29,581 nt of DNA from JAJRXG01 sp964640065 (GCA_964640065.1 CAZXIE010000031.1:1-29581), one strand, 5' to 3'; shown: positions 7,126 through 15,652, numbered from the stretch's first letter. Numbers and translations are program-made. The notes: a model not told the origin generated them from the letters alone.

Positions 7126-9198
7126 ATGAAAGACTTAGGTAAGCGAAGAGCGCTATACGCTATATTATTCGCTGATATACAAGGATTTACAGCGATTATG
7201 CAGTCTGATGAGACGAAGGCGATCGCCTATCTCCACCATTATCATGAGAGTTTACGGGCTGAAGTAAGTAGTCATCATGGTGAGATAGTTAAGAATTTTG
7301 GTGATGGTAGTTTATGTCTTTTTTCAAGTGTCCTCCAAGCAGTATTATGTGCTCAGGGCCTTCAACTTCGCTTACAAGAAGACCCTAAAGTACCACTGAG
7401 GATAGGGATTCATCTAGGTGATGTGATGCATGCCGATAATGATGTCTACGGAGATGCCATCAACATCGCTTCTCGCATAGAATCCTTGGGCGTACCGGGA
7501 AGTGTTCTTTTATCAAAAAGTGTTTTTGATAAGGTCAAAAACCAAAGGGTCCTTCCTATGAAGTCGTTGGGTGACTTCAACTTTAAAAATGTTGAAAAAC
7601 CGATGGAGGTATTTGCCTTATCGAGTGAAGGTCTTACCGTCCCGAGGAGATCTGAGCTCTCGGGCAAGTTGGCTAAGTCCCAATCTTCTTTTAGCTATAA
7701 GAATATCATACTATCTATACTGGCTATCGCGCTAGTGGGTTTTGGAATTTATAAAATATCGAAGAGCTTCCTAGGGTCAAATAATCAATCCGATGCAGTA
7801 TTAGCACACGCTGAGAAAAGTAGGGCAGAAGAAAATTCAATTGCTGTTCTCGCATTTACCGATATGAGTCCGGCACAGGATCAGCAGTATTTCTCAGAGG
7901 GTATAAGTGAAGAGATACTCAACTTGCTGACCAAGATTCCAAACCTCAAAGTAATAAGTCGAACCTCTTCTTTTGCGTTAAAAGGTAAGAACTCGACGAT
8001 TACAGAGATGGGACAAATACTCAATGTGAGTCATATCCTTGATGGAAGTATCCGAAAGTCTCAAGATGCATTTAGAATATCTACACAACTCATCGAAGCA
8101 AAAAGTGGTGTTCAGATTTGGTCAGAAACTTATAATCGCCCTTTAGATGATATTTTCAGTATACAGGATGATATCGCTACGAGAATTATAGAGGAGTTTA
8201 AGGTGAGTCTGATGGGGCGGGTTATATCCTCTCAGACTGTTAATGTTGATGCCTATAATCTATACTTAGAAGCAAAGTCACTCAAAGATGAACGCACTGC
8301 CGAAAGTGATGAAAAGGCAGAAGAACTGATCAGAGACGCTATAAAAATAGACAGCACCTACGCACCTTCTTGGGCCATGTTAAGTGAGCTGATTTTTAAT
8401 GGTGCGTTTAGTTATTCGCGCTATCCGATCTCAGAAGCTATATCAAGGAGTCGGAGTACTGCCGAAAAGGCAATTCATCTTGATCCTAATAATTCGCTTG
8501 GTTATATAGCCTTGACAACTTTGAATAGGGCAGAAAATGATTTTGTAGTAGCTGATAAGAACTTGAAAAGGGCCCTAGAGATAGATCCCGAAAACACTGA
8601 TGTCATATATGAATGTGCCAGTTATGCGCTCGACATAGGTAATATGGATGAGGCCATCAGCCACTTAAAAAAGGCAATAGAATTAGATCCGATTAATTAT
8701 CTGCTGTACTACACTTTAGGCTTACATCTTATGTGGATAGAGGATTATGATGGGGCAGAAATAGAAATGGCTAAGTACTTGGAGAAAAACCCTGATTCTG
8801 GACTAGCCAACAATTTTATGGCTCAGATTTATCTGAAACAAGGTAGGGTAGAGGAAGCCAAAGAAGCGCTGTCGAAAGACGAAGACCCATATTGGAGCTT
8901 ATATAGAAAGTCGATCTTGTATTATGCCGTAGGAGATAAAAGGGCTGCTGATAATCACCTTAACGAGTTTATAGAAGAATTTGGTGATGAGGGTTGGCCG
9001 AACATAGCTCATGTATATGCTTGTCGAGGAGAACAGGATAATGCATTCAAATGGCTACAATTAGCCCAGGAGAATCAAGATGCTTCGATGATGGAAATAT
9101 TGAACTATCCGGAGTTTGACATACTGTACAAGGATCCCAGATGGAAACAACTAATTGCAAAGTTCAATTTTCCAGAGAATCATGGATTTGATCGCTAG
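7126..9198 (+). CDS. Class III adenylate cyclase with transmembrane helix, TolB-like domain and TPR repeats
   Basis: 690 residues from ATG 7126 (an in-frame GTG at 7117 would add three). The N-terminal cyclase domain (about 8-165) has metal-binding Asp17 in FADIQGFT and Asp60 in NFGDG, adenine-specifying Lys56 and Asp106 (DVYGDAIN), and transition-state Asn113/Arg117 (NIASRIES). It therefore looks active and ATP-specific. One membrane helix (about 193-210) follows, then a TolB/FlgO-like alpha/beta domain (about 237-365: SIAVLAFTDMS, YFSEGISEEI, VSRTSSF-type segments), then TPR helices (for example AIHLDPNNSLGYIAL, ALEIDPENTDVIYEC). Cyclase inside and TPRs in the periplasm is the simplest topology, implying cAMP production tuned by an envelope signal. 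It stands alone after the ABC cluster. Confidence 0.92.
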   Translation: MKDLGKRRALYAILFADIQGFTAIMQSDETKAIAYLHHYHESLRAEVSSHHGEIVKNFGDGSLCLFSSVLQAVLCAQGLQLRLQEDPKVPLRIGIHLGDVMHADNDVYGDAINIASRIESLGVPGSVLLSKSVFDKVKNQRVLPMKSLGDFNFKNVEKPMEVFALSSEGLTVPRRSELSGKLAKSQSSFSYKNIILSILAIALVGFGIYKISKSFLGSNNQSDAVLAHAEKSRAEENSIAVLAFTDMSPAQDQQYFSEGISEEILNLLTKIPNLKVISRTSSFALKGKNSTITEMGQILNVSHILDGSIRKSQDAFRISTQLIEAKSGVQIWSETYNRPLDDIFSIQDDIATRIIEEFKVSLMGRVISSQTVNVDAYNLYLEAKSLKDERTAESDEKAEELIRDAIKIDSTYAPSWAMLSELIFNGAFSYSRYPISEAISRSRSTAEKAIHLDPNNSLGYIALTTLNRAENDFVVADKNLKRALEIDPENTDVIYECASYALDIGNMDEAISHLKKAIELDPINYLLYYTLGLHLMWIEDYDGAEIEMAKYLEKNPDSGLANNFMAQIYLKQGRVEEAKEALSKDEDPYWSLYRKSILYYAVGDKRAADNHLNEFIEEFGDEGWPNIAHVYACRGEQDNAFKWLQLAQENQDASMMEILNYPEFDILYKDPRWKQLIAKFNFPENHGFDR

Positions 9199-9305
9199 GA
9201 GATAACCTAATGTCACTAGCCGCCTTAGAAAAACTCTTGGTCCATCTTCGCGAATATAGATTACCGTGCTGAATTATAAAGGAAGCATAATTGGAGGAGG
9301 TAGAT

Positions 9306-9779
9306 CTACCACTCCATATCGTCTTCGCTCTCTATCGGCTTGTCAGTGCTGGGAGCCTCGCTATCTGCACTTTCGCTTTCTACACTCTCTTCTGCGCTAG
9401 TTGCCTCTGTTTCTTCAGTGGAACTTGATTGCTCTGCAGGACTGGATGCTTCTAAAGCAGCTTCTGCTTCTTTAGCTTTTTCCCACTCTTCTTGTCTTCG
9501 ATCGAATTCCTCATAGTCATAGTCTGGCATGAGGTCAGTTTTGATATGATTGATGGCATCTTGAAGTCCATCCACAAAACGATTAAAGTCTTCCTTATAT
9601 AAAAAGATCTTATGTCTTGTGAATCCCTCGCCATCATGACGCTTGGTGCTTTCAGTAAGAGTGATGTAGTAGTCACTCCCTTTTGTCTGTCTTACATCGA
9701 AGAAATAAGTCCTACGACGTCCAGCTCGAACCTTGTTCGTGTAGACTCGTTCATGTGCTTTATCGCCACTTTTATCCAC
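9306..9779 (-). CDS. PUR-alpha-like DUF3276 family protein (predicted nucleic-acid binding)
   Basis: A 157-residue protein. Residues 10-82 match the PUR domain of the DUF3276 family common in Bacteroidota: ERVYTNKVRAGRRRTYFFDV, then SDYYITLTEST and HKIFLYKEDFNRFVDGLQDA. PUR domains bind single-stranded DNA or RNA. The tail (about 88-157) is low-complexity and strongly acidic (Glu/Ser/Ala), ending SEDDMEW, unlike the shorter tails I would expect. The start is GTG at 9779, because the nearest upstream ATG (9786) is out of frame and reaches a stop after four codons. A consensus Bacteroidota promoter lies about 50 bp upstream. The gene is convergent with the cyclase. Confidence 0.85.
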   Translation of the reverse strand: MDKSGDKAHERVYTNKVRAGRRRTYFFDVRQTKGSDYYITLTESTKRHDGEGFTRHKIFLYKEDFNRFVDGLQDAINHIKTDLMPDYDYEEFDRRQEEWEKAKEAEAALEASSPAEQSSSTEETEATSAEESVESESADSEAPSTDKPIESEDDMEW

Positions 9780-9827
9780 TGATCATACGTTTTGCCTACC
9801 TTAAAAATAGGAAATTTCGCCACTTAT

Positions 9828-9859
9828 CAAAGTTAAAGTCAGTAGTACATATGGCAAAA
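9828..9859 (-). promoter_or_regulatory. Bacteroidota-type sigma-70 promoter for the DUF3276 gene
   Basis: Read on the minus strand, TTTTG (9859-9855) is followed by exactly 19 bases and then TAACTTTG (9835-9828), matching the Bacteroidota consensus TTTG-N19-TAnnTTTG at every defined position. Transcription would start near 9821, giving a leader of about 40 bases before the GTG at 9779. Confidence 0.75.
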
Positions 9860-9889
9860 GCACTATTCTAAAGACCTCTCTACAAGCCT

Positions 9890-11680
9890 TTATATCACTG
9901 CTGGACTCTCGTCCACTGATTGTTTTGTGAGGATCTCGTAATAGTATCCCTCTGCATCGATGAGTTCTTGAGGCGTACCAGACTCGATGATTTCTCCTTC
10001 TTCGAGGACAATTACTTTATCAAACTCGAGGTGTTTATAGATCCGATGAGTGATGATGATGCTGGTCTTATCGCTCAAAGCATTAGACAGATATCCTAAG
10101 ATAGTTTGCTCTGTAGTAGTATCTACAGCCGAGAGACAATCATCAAGGATAATGATATCGGGTTGTTTTATCAGAGCGCGTGCGAGTGCGATCCTTTGTT
10201 TTTGCCCTCCTGATAACGTCACACCTCTTTCTCCGACCATGGTATCAAAGCCATCAGAGAAGTTCATGATATCATCATGCACTGCTGCATGCTTCGTGAT
10301 ATCCTTGACCTTATCCATATCTAAGTCGCTTTCTCCAAAAGCAACATTATTAGAGATCGTATCAGAAAACAAGAAGGCATCTTGAGGTACGTATCCTATG
10401 CGCTGACGAAGTACTGAGAGGTTGATGTCTTTGATGTTTTTTCCATCGATGAGGATCTCTCCTTCTTGTGGGTCCATCATCCGAAGAAGGAGGGAAGCTA
10501 TAGTTGACTTGCCTGAGGCTGTCCTTCCTATGATGCCCAGTTTCTCACCTTTTTTAATCGTAAAGTTGACTTTACGTAGAGCTTGTGTGCCGCTTGCCTC
10601 ATAGGTAAGTGAAACATCATCAAACTCTACATGACCTTGGATCTGTGGTATCTCATCGTTTGTACTTACGATCGTAGCTTTTTCATCTAAGAACTGCATG
10701 ATCCTTCCTTGTGATGCTTCTGCTTGCTGAACTATAGATACGATCCATCCGATAGCTGTGAATGGCCATGTTAGCATATTCACATAGATGATGAACTCTG
10801 CGATGTTACCATGGGTGATATTTCCTTTGGCGACCTCTTGACCTCCAACTACGACTACAAGCAAGACACTGAGTGAGACAAGGAGAAGCATGAGGGGGCG
10901 AAAGACAGCATTAACACGTGCTAGGGACATGGAGTTGGCGAGGTAAGCGTCTGTTTCATTTGCGAAAGCGTGACGAAAACTATCCTCCTTAGCATACGAC
11001 TTGATCACTCTGATACCGGAGTATACCTCCTGGGCTACAGTGTTCAGCTTCGCCAGTTGAGCTTGTATGATGGTACTTCTTTTGTTGATGACACTACTCA
11101 CGTAGTAGATCGATATCGACAGTATCGGAAGTGGAATCAAGGCATATAAGGTAAGGGTCGGATTAACGCTATACATGCTCGATATCGCCAGGATAAATAG
11201 GGTGACGAGATTGATACAATAGAGTAAGCCTGGCCCCAAATACATCCGAACCTTGGAGACGTCTTCTGTGATACGAGACATCAGATCGCCAGTCGGAGTT
11301 TTGTTAAAGAAGGCTTGGTCTAGAGATTCATAATGTCCAAAAATCTGCTTGCGCAAGTCATATTCTATAAGTCGTGAGACAACGATGATCGTCTTACGCA
11401 TCATGTACATAAATATCCCCATCATAGCAGCAAAAAGGAGTACCATCCATGCATATTGGAAAAGGCTTAGTTCGATGTATCTGAGAGTGAATGCTTTTTC
11501 TTCTAGGTCGGTGAGACCTCTATATTCTTGTAGGCAAACTGAAGCTAAGTCTAGTGCTTTTCTGAACTGAGGTGGCACGAGAATCCTAAAGAAGTTTTGC
11601 CCGACCACGAAAAGCACACCAATACCTAAGCGCCATTTGTAGCGCCAAAGAAAGGAATTGAGGTACCTGAGATGCTTCAA
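9890..11680 (-). CDS. ABC exporter, fused membrane and ATPase domains (MsbA/MdlB-like)
   Basis: A 596-residue half-transporter: six membrane helices in about 15-320, then a nucleotide-binding domain with Walker A GRTASGKST (385-393), Q-loop GYVPQDAFLFSD (429-440), signature LSGGQKQRIALARAL (489-503), Walker B IIILDD (509-514) and H-loop His545 (ITHR). The residue after the Walker B Asp is Asp514, where most exporters have the catalytic Glu; an Asp there occurs in some exporters, including degenerate sites of heterodimers. No second half-transporter lies next to it. The start is TTG at 11680: no ATG is available before the first helix and an in-frame stop lies four codons upstream. The substrate is unknown; lipid or drug export is the family norm. 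Confidence 0.92.
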   Translation of the reverse strand: MKHLRYLNSFLWRYKWRLGIGVLFVVGQNFFRILVPPQFRKALDLASVCLQEYRGLTDLEEKAFTLRYIELSLFQYAWMVLLFAAMMGIFMYMMRKTIIVVSRLIEYDLRKQIFGHYESLDQAFFNKTPTGDLMSRITEDVSKVRMYLGPGLLYCINLVTLFILAISSMYSVNPTLTLYALIPLPILSISIYYVSSVINKRSTIIQAQLAKLNTVAQEVYSGIRVIKSYAKEDSFRHAFANETDAYLANSMSLARVNAVFRPLMLLLVSLSVLLVVVVGGQEVAKGNITHGNIAEFIIYVNMLTWPFTAIGWIVSIVQQAEASQGRIMQFLDEKATIVSTNDEIPQIQGHVEFDDVSLTYEASGTQALRKVNFTIKKGEKLGIIGRTASGKSTIASLLLRMMDPQEGEILIDGKNIKDINLSVLRQRIGYVPQDAFLFSDTISNNVAFGESDLDMDKVKDITKHAAVHDDIMNFSDGFDTMVGERGVTLSGGQKQRIALARALIKQPDIIILDDCLSAVDTTTEQTILGYLSNALSDKTSIIITHRIYKHLEFDKVIVLEEGEIIESGTPQELIDAEGYYYEILTKQSVDESPAVI

Positions 11681-11812
11681 GAGATATCTGTACTATGAGG
11701 GGTAAAGATATAACAGTATTTAGGTGTGTGAGTTATAAGTCTCTGACTTCTGGATTATCCATATTGTCGATTAGTGATAAGTTCGGAGTAGAAGTAGAGG
11801 ATGAGTTAGATT

Positions 11813-14356
11813 TTATTCTTCGCACTCTTCAGCAAAAACTGAAAGCTCACTAGAACTCCGGATCTCAAATTCTCCCATAACACTAAATGACTGTGAAGCA
11901 CTCAGAGAGATCTGAGAAGACGACTCTACATGGCTATCATCTACAGTTATGGTCGTAAGCACTCTCCTTGAAGTACCATCAGGTATGGCAGTAGAAGTAT
12001 ATTCTAACGACTCATCCGTGCATGGCTCTACATATTCTTCAGGACATCCACTCGGGATATCGTATGAGCTTACTCCATCTAAGAGACTGTCTTGGTTACC
12101 TTGATCGGCTCCAACACCTAGACCACGCTTTGCAAAGGCTCGCCATATTTCACAAGAGTTCGCACCCTGAAAAAGGAGAGAGTCTGCTTTTAGGATGGCA
12201 TCTCTACCATCTACAAAACCTGGATTACAAGGCTGAAGTTTTAGTCCCTCAGTTACTAACTTCATAGAAATGCCATTTCCGCCTTCACCGTTATAAATAT
12301 TATCACTAAATCCATGCTTTTCAATCAAGTTCCAAGTCATGTCCCAAAGCATGGTACCCCAGACAGATCCAACTCCGTGAGGGAAGGATAAACCAGTTTT
12401 CAGACTGTCATATGTAAATGGGTTGATATCCATATCTGTGGAATAAGGATATGATCTTATGCCCTTTTCTGATGGACCTTCACCGCTGAGATAAGTTCCT
12501 ATACCAATTGGTGATGCTGGAGAGTCGGTTTCTTTCATTTGAAACATAAATGAGAAGTAATCACTCCAGCCTTCACCCATTTGTTCTTTTCCGCGGAGGC
12601 AAAGTACTCCAGATCCACCCGTAAGTCTTTGACTTATACCATGACCATATTCGTGGGTGATGACACCATTATCTAAATCAGAAGATCTATTAAGATTGGA
12701 TAGTGTGAGCTGTGCAGTACTACCATCAGCTATATCAACCTTGAGAGTTTGACAGTCTTCAAAGGTCAACATGATCGCAGGTATGTGAACTGACGTATCA
12801 GCACCTGTCATGGTAAATGTATTTTGACCTGGATTATGATTACATATGACGATGGCTAATGCACCGTGATCCTGTACAGCTTTAGCCTTCGTATCGAAGC
12901 TGCAACCACCACGTTCTACCACAGCGATCTTGCCATGCAAGGAGCTACTATTAGTGATGCCAGCACATCCGATGATAGGTTCAGCTAAAACTAACTCTTC
13001 ATTTATATCGGCAGAAGTGGCCCCAAAGAGAGCCCCAGAAAAGTTATAAGAGGTAGTAATACCACCTGAGCTTGTCACTTTAAAAAAGTCGTCGTTTGTA
13101 GTTGGCGTCCATTCGTACATTTCTATTCTAGGAGCAAATCCATCTACTGTCGGAAAGAATCTTGCATTATTTTGTCTGGATCCATCTTGACTCTCTGCTC
13201 TGATGGCATCATTTTCTGCTCCGTGGTCTGTATAGTTAGATTCCTGAAAGTTACCCGCAGCTTCGTCAAATCCATAGTGTGCCATCACGTCATGTATGGT
13301 ATTGACCATATAGAAGAGATTGACAGTGGCAGCATCTGTGTAGCTACTTGGACCTAGATCCAGATCAAGTTCATAGTCAAAGTTGAGATCTTCGCCGCCA
13401 TCGGGGCTCATACCTACAGAGTTGTTAATTCCATCGCGATCTTCCAGTGCATATACGTTATTACCATTCGTGAGGTGTGTATCCGCACCTTCTTCGCCAT
13501 CAAGATCATGCCATCCAAAGGGTGAAGGAGAAATTCCATTGACATCGGCTAATAGCCATGGGTCACTTACTATACTTCGTTGACCTTGGTTAGGAGCCAT
13601 GATCGGCATGGCAAAGACATTATATGATGCAGAGCTTATGTCAGAGTTTGAGTGATGACATTGTGCGATCTCATGCTTGTGCGTATGAGACTCGCCATGT
13701 GCTTCATGATCTCCAAAGCCACACTCTAGAAAAAGTGAATTCTCTAGTATGACACTGCCATCACTAAGGCTCACATATGCCGCCCATCTCTCATGAGTTT
13801 CAGGTATGTCGAGTATGACCTCCCGAGAGAGTATGAGTTCATCCTCAACAAGCACATATGCTAGTTTGGTTCTTATATCTTCCCTTGAGTACACTGGATT
13901 CTTGAAGGTGGACAGTCGCGATACTCCGATATTCTGACTTATCTCTTCTGTTTGGCTCACCTTGGGCAGGTTATAGTGTGCAGCACATCGTTCTACTGCC
14001 TCTAATGCAGATACTTGGTTGTTAGAAAGGATAGTAAGGCCTTCTAAGTCGACTAAGCGGTTATGGGCATATATCACCTCATCTTCTGATAGATGTATGC
14101 TGGCCTGGCCTTGTAGTACATCTATGCCATCTTTCACTTGCTGATAGTAGACGTGTCTTACTCCGGATACAGAGCTGATATGTTCGCTAGAGACTTTAAG
14201 ATCTTCAGAGGATATATTCGCTTCCGCAAATGGTCCTTGACTATCTGTAATATAGCTATGCGCCTCTTGATCTACAGGTCTTATTTGACCGTCTATCGAG
14301 CTAGTCTGAAGGAGACATACCAATACCAATACTGGTATTGCTGAGAAGCGAATCAT
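11813..14356 (-). CDS. Secreted M36 (fungalysin) family zinc metallopeptidase with PA insert
   Basis: 847 residues. An N-terminal signal peptide (about 1-23, MIRFSAIPVLVLVCLLQTSS) is followed by an FTP-type propeptide region (about 50-200, VRHVYYQQVKDGIDVLQGQA). A His-rich segment (about 216-236, HEAHGESHTHKHE) separates this from the catalytic region (DAATVNLFYMVNTIHDVMAHYGF). A protease-associated (PA) domain is inserted at about 450-545 (GKIAVVERGGCSF). The zinc site is HEYGH (His568, Glu569, His572) with Glu595 in GEGWSDY. The C-terminus (about 765-847) is a beta-rich tail with the Bacteroidota pattern SSSQISLSASQSF...SSSELSVFAEEC. I did not recognise a type IX secretion CTD. It is probably a secreted or surface protein-degrading enzyme. 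The His-rich stretch may bind metal; that is a guess. Confidence 0.93.
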   Translation of the reverse strand: MIRFSAIPVLVLVCLLQTSSIDGQIRPVDQEAHSYITDSQGPFAEANISSEDLKVSSEHISSVSGVRHVYYQQVKDGIDVLQGQASIHLSEDEVIYAHNRLVDLEGLTILSNNQVSALEAVERCAAHYNLPKVSQTEEISQNIGVSRLSTFKNPVYSREDIRTKLAYVLVEDELILSREVILDIPETHERWAAYVSLSDGSVILENSLFLECGFGDHEAHGESHTHKHEIAQCHHSNSDISSASYNVFAMPIMAPNQGQRSIVSDPWLLADVNGISPSPFGWHDLDGEEGADTHLTNGNNVYALEDRDGINNSVGMSPDGGEDLNFDYELDLDLGPSSYTDAATVNLFYMVNTIHDVMAHYGFDEAAGNFQESNYTDHGAENDAIRAESQDGSRQNNARFFPTVDGFAPRIEMYEWTPTTNDDFFKVTSSGGITTSYNFSGALFGATSADINEELVLAEPIIGCAGITNSSSLHGKIAVVERGGCSFDTKAKAVQDHGALAIVICNHNPGQNTFTMTGADTSVHIPAIMLTFEDCQTLKVDIADGSTAQLTLSNLNRSSDLDNGVITHEYGHGISQRLTGGSGVLCLRGKEQMGEGWSDYFSFMFQMKETDSPASPIGIGTYLSGEGPSEKGIRSYPYSTDMDINPFTYDSLKTGLSFPHGVGSVWGTMLWDMTWNLIEKHGFSDNIYNGEGGNGISMKLVTEGLKLQPCNPGFVDGRDAILKADSLLFQGANSCEIWRAFAKRGLGVGADQGNQDSLLDGVSSYDIPSGCPEEYVEPCTDESLEYTSTAIPDGTSRRVLTTITVDDSHVESSSQISLSASQSFSVMGEFEIRSSSELSVFAEECEE

Positions 14357-14388
14357 CGTCCAAGGGTGGTTAGAACAGTTGCTAATTA

Positions 14389-14405
14389 CGACTAAATCTT
14401 AGTCG
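14389..14405. promoter_or_regulatory. Inverted repeat upstream of the M36 gene
   Basis: CGACTAA-ATC-TTAGTCG is a perfect inverted repeat with 7-bp arms and a 3-base centre, 32 bp upstream of the M36 start codon. It could be an operator or a hairpin in the leader of the peptidase mRNA. Confidence 0.4.
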
Positions 14406-14432
14406 AGTTACGTTTGGAAGACGGTAAAAAAG

Positions 14433-14454
14433 ACATCAAACACATTTGTGATGT
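14433..14454. repeat. Inverted repeat with inner palindrome
   Basis: ACATCA (14433-14438) pairs with TGATGT (14449-14454), and an inner CACA-TT-TGTG (14441-14450) is also symmetric, so the element can be read as an imperfect operator. Function is not established. Confidence 0.3.
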
Positions 14455-14690
14455 GTGAAAATGGGGGTTAAATGCGGCGTAATGACAAGTGGGTGACAGA
14501 GGTAGGGGTATTAACTAATGAGGGTGATTGAGGCGGAATAATGAGGTTTGGTGGTTCTTTTTGTGCGAAGGTCTTAGCAGTATTGATGAGATTCAGATCA
14601 AACCATATAAGTATTTGCCAAGTCGTTCTTTGAGATCAACATTGTGATCAGCCGATTGATAAGGATCACTTTATCGATTAGGGAAGTAGG

Positions 14691-14700
14691 ATTGATCAAT
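14691..14700. repeat. 10-bp perfect palindrome ATTGATCAAT
   Basis: A ten-base perfect palindrome 85 bp upstream of the start of the polysaccharide block. The same half-site ATTGATC recurs as an inverted repeat at 18830-18846, near the other end of that block. Confidence 0.35.
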
Positions 14701-14702
14701 AT

Positions 14703-14724
14703 TCAAACTGAAGCAATAGTTTGA
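14703..14724. promoter_or_regulatory. Inverted repeat upstream of the methyltransferase block
   Basis: TCAAACT (14703-14709) and AGTTTGA (14718-14724) form a perfect 7-bp-arm repeat around the 8-base loop GAAGCAAT, only three bases after the 10-bp palindrome and 61 bp before the ATG at 14786. It may be a leader hairpin or a protein-binding site. Confidence 0.35.
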
Positions 14725-14785
14725 TGAGTGAATATCACAGAGATTCATATCTTACAACATATTAGTAGAATGTTTAATAAGTGAT

Positions 14786-15592
14786 ATGACTTTGAGAAGT
14801 TTTATCAGACAGTATGCACCATCCTCTGTACTCCAATTTTATCGTACGACAAGTGTAGGATTAAGACGTTTGTTTCCAAGCAAGTGGGTTGTCTGGTACT
14901 TTAATCGAAAAAAGGCTGCAAGATTTAGAAATAAAAATGGAGAAGAGGTTTTTACAGATATCTATAACAATAGTCGGTTATGGGGCAGCGAAGAGAGTGT
15001 GTCCGGTAGTGGCTCTACAATAGCCAATACGAAATCACTAGTAAAAGACTTAGAGCTTGTTATCAAGGAGTTAAACATTACTAGCATGTTGGATATTCCT
15101 TGTGGTGACTTTAATTGGATGAGAACTGTTCAGTTAGATAAAGTGAAGTATATAGGTGGGGATATTGTCAAAGATCTCATCAAAGTGAATCAAGAGAAAT
15201 ATGGTCAACAAGGAGATTTCGATTTTAGAGTAATGAACTTGTTATCTGACGCAATACCTACTTGTGACTTGGTTTTTATAAGAGATTGTTTTGTACACCT
15301 TTCTTACGACGATATCCGATGTGCTATCGACAATATTATTAAGTCAAATTCCAAATATCTAATGACTACGACTTTTCCTAATACCTCTGAAAACTATGAT
15401 ATAGTCAGTGGTGGTTGGAGGAGTCTCAACTTTCAAATTGAACCATTTAATTTCCCCGATCCTATACAGAATATAAAGGAAAACTATAAAAGTTATAATG
15501 GTGAGTATGAGGATAAAGCTATGGCTATTTATAAGATAGAGGATCTCAAATTAATGTTATCCGCACAACATTCAGAATCAAGAGTTTCATAG
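14786..15592 (+). CDS. Class I SAM-dependent methyltransferase (polysaccharide locus)
   Basis: A 268-residue protein with a Rossmann-type SAM site: motif I LDIPCGDFNWM at 102-112 (Cys-Gly-Asp variant of GxGxG), motif II region YIGGDIVKDL at 122-131, and motif IV DLVFIRDCFVHLS. The N-terminal 50 residues are basic and aromatic, without a clear membrane helix. The target is unknown; the surrounding polysaccharide genes make a sugar hydroxyl or carboxyl methylation plausible. It starts with ATG and is the first of three plus-strand genes, after a 429-bp regulatory region. Its composition is more AT-rich than genes to the left. Confidence 0.82.
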   Translation: MTLRSFIRQYAPSSVLQFYRTTSVGLRRLFPSKWVVWYFNRKKAARFRNKNGEEVFTDIYNNSRLWGSEESVSGSGSTIANTKSLVKDLELVIKELNITSMLDIPCGDFNWMRTVQLDKVKYIGGDIVKDLIKVNQEKYGQQGDFDFRVMNLLSDAIPTCDLVFIRDCFVHLSYDDIRCAIDNIIKSNSKYLMTTTFPNTSENYDIVSGGWRSLNFQIEPFNFPDPIQNIKENYKSYNGEYEDKAMAIYKIEDLKLMLSAQHSESRVS

Positions 15593-15634
15593 TTAAATTG
15601 TCAACAGTGAATGAATAGTACCGAACTAACCAAT

Positions 15635-15652
15635 TTATAAAAGACTTTATAA
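15635..15652. repeat. AT-rich hairpin just before the second methyltransferase start
   Basis: TTATAAA-AGAC-TTTATAA is a perfect 7-bp-arm inverted repeat with a 4-base loop that ends three bases before the ATG at 15656. If it folds in mRNA it would lie over the ribosome-loading region. The all-AT stem is weak. Confidence 0.35.

Larger units (their letters stand above)
14357..14785. other. Divergent intergenic region, 429 bp, with several inverted repeats
   Basis: No credible coding region. It separates the M36 peptidase (-) from the polysaccharide block (+) and must hold both promoters, though I found no full TTTG-N19-TAnnTTTG match in either direction. It contains four distinct inverted repeats (listed separately) and purine-rich, G-rich DNA around 14461-14560. 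A change to more AT-rich DNA starts near its right end. Confidence 0.7.

Noticed and set aside
9272..9292. AATTAT/ATAATT inverted repeat in the convergent gap, considered as a terminator
   Set aside because: The six-base arms are all AT and no T-run follows on either strand.
9683..9871. 62-residue plus-strand open frame crossing the DUF3276 promoter region
   Set aside because: It covers the GTG start and consensus promoter of the DUF3276 gene on the opposite strand and shows no domain.
10050..10385. 111-residue plus-strand open frame within the ABC exporter
   Set aside because: Antisense to the exporter's nucleotide-binding domain, rich in Ser/Leu/Ile as expected from the opposite strand, with no independent evidence.
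14596..14697. Five GATC sites within about 100 bp, considered as a methylation-control or origin-like cluster
   Set aside because: GATC is frequent throughout this window, including coding DNA, and no DnaA boxes or AT-rich unwinding element accompany the cluster.
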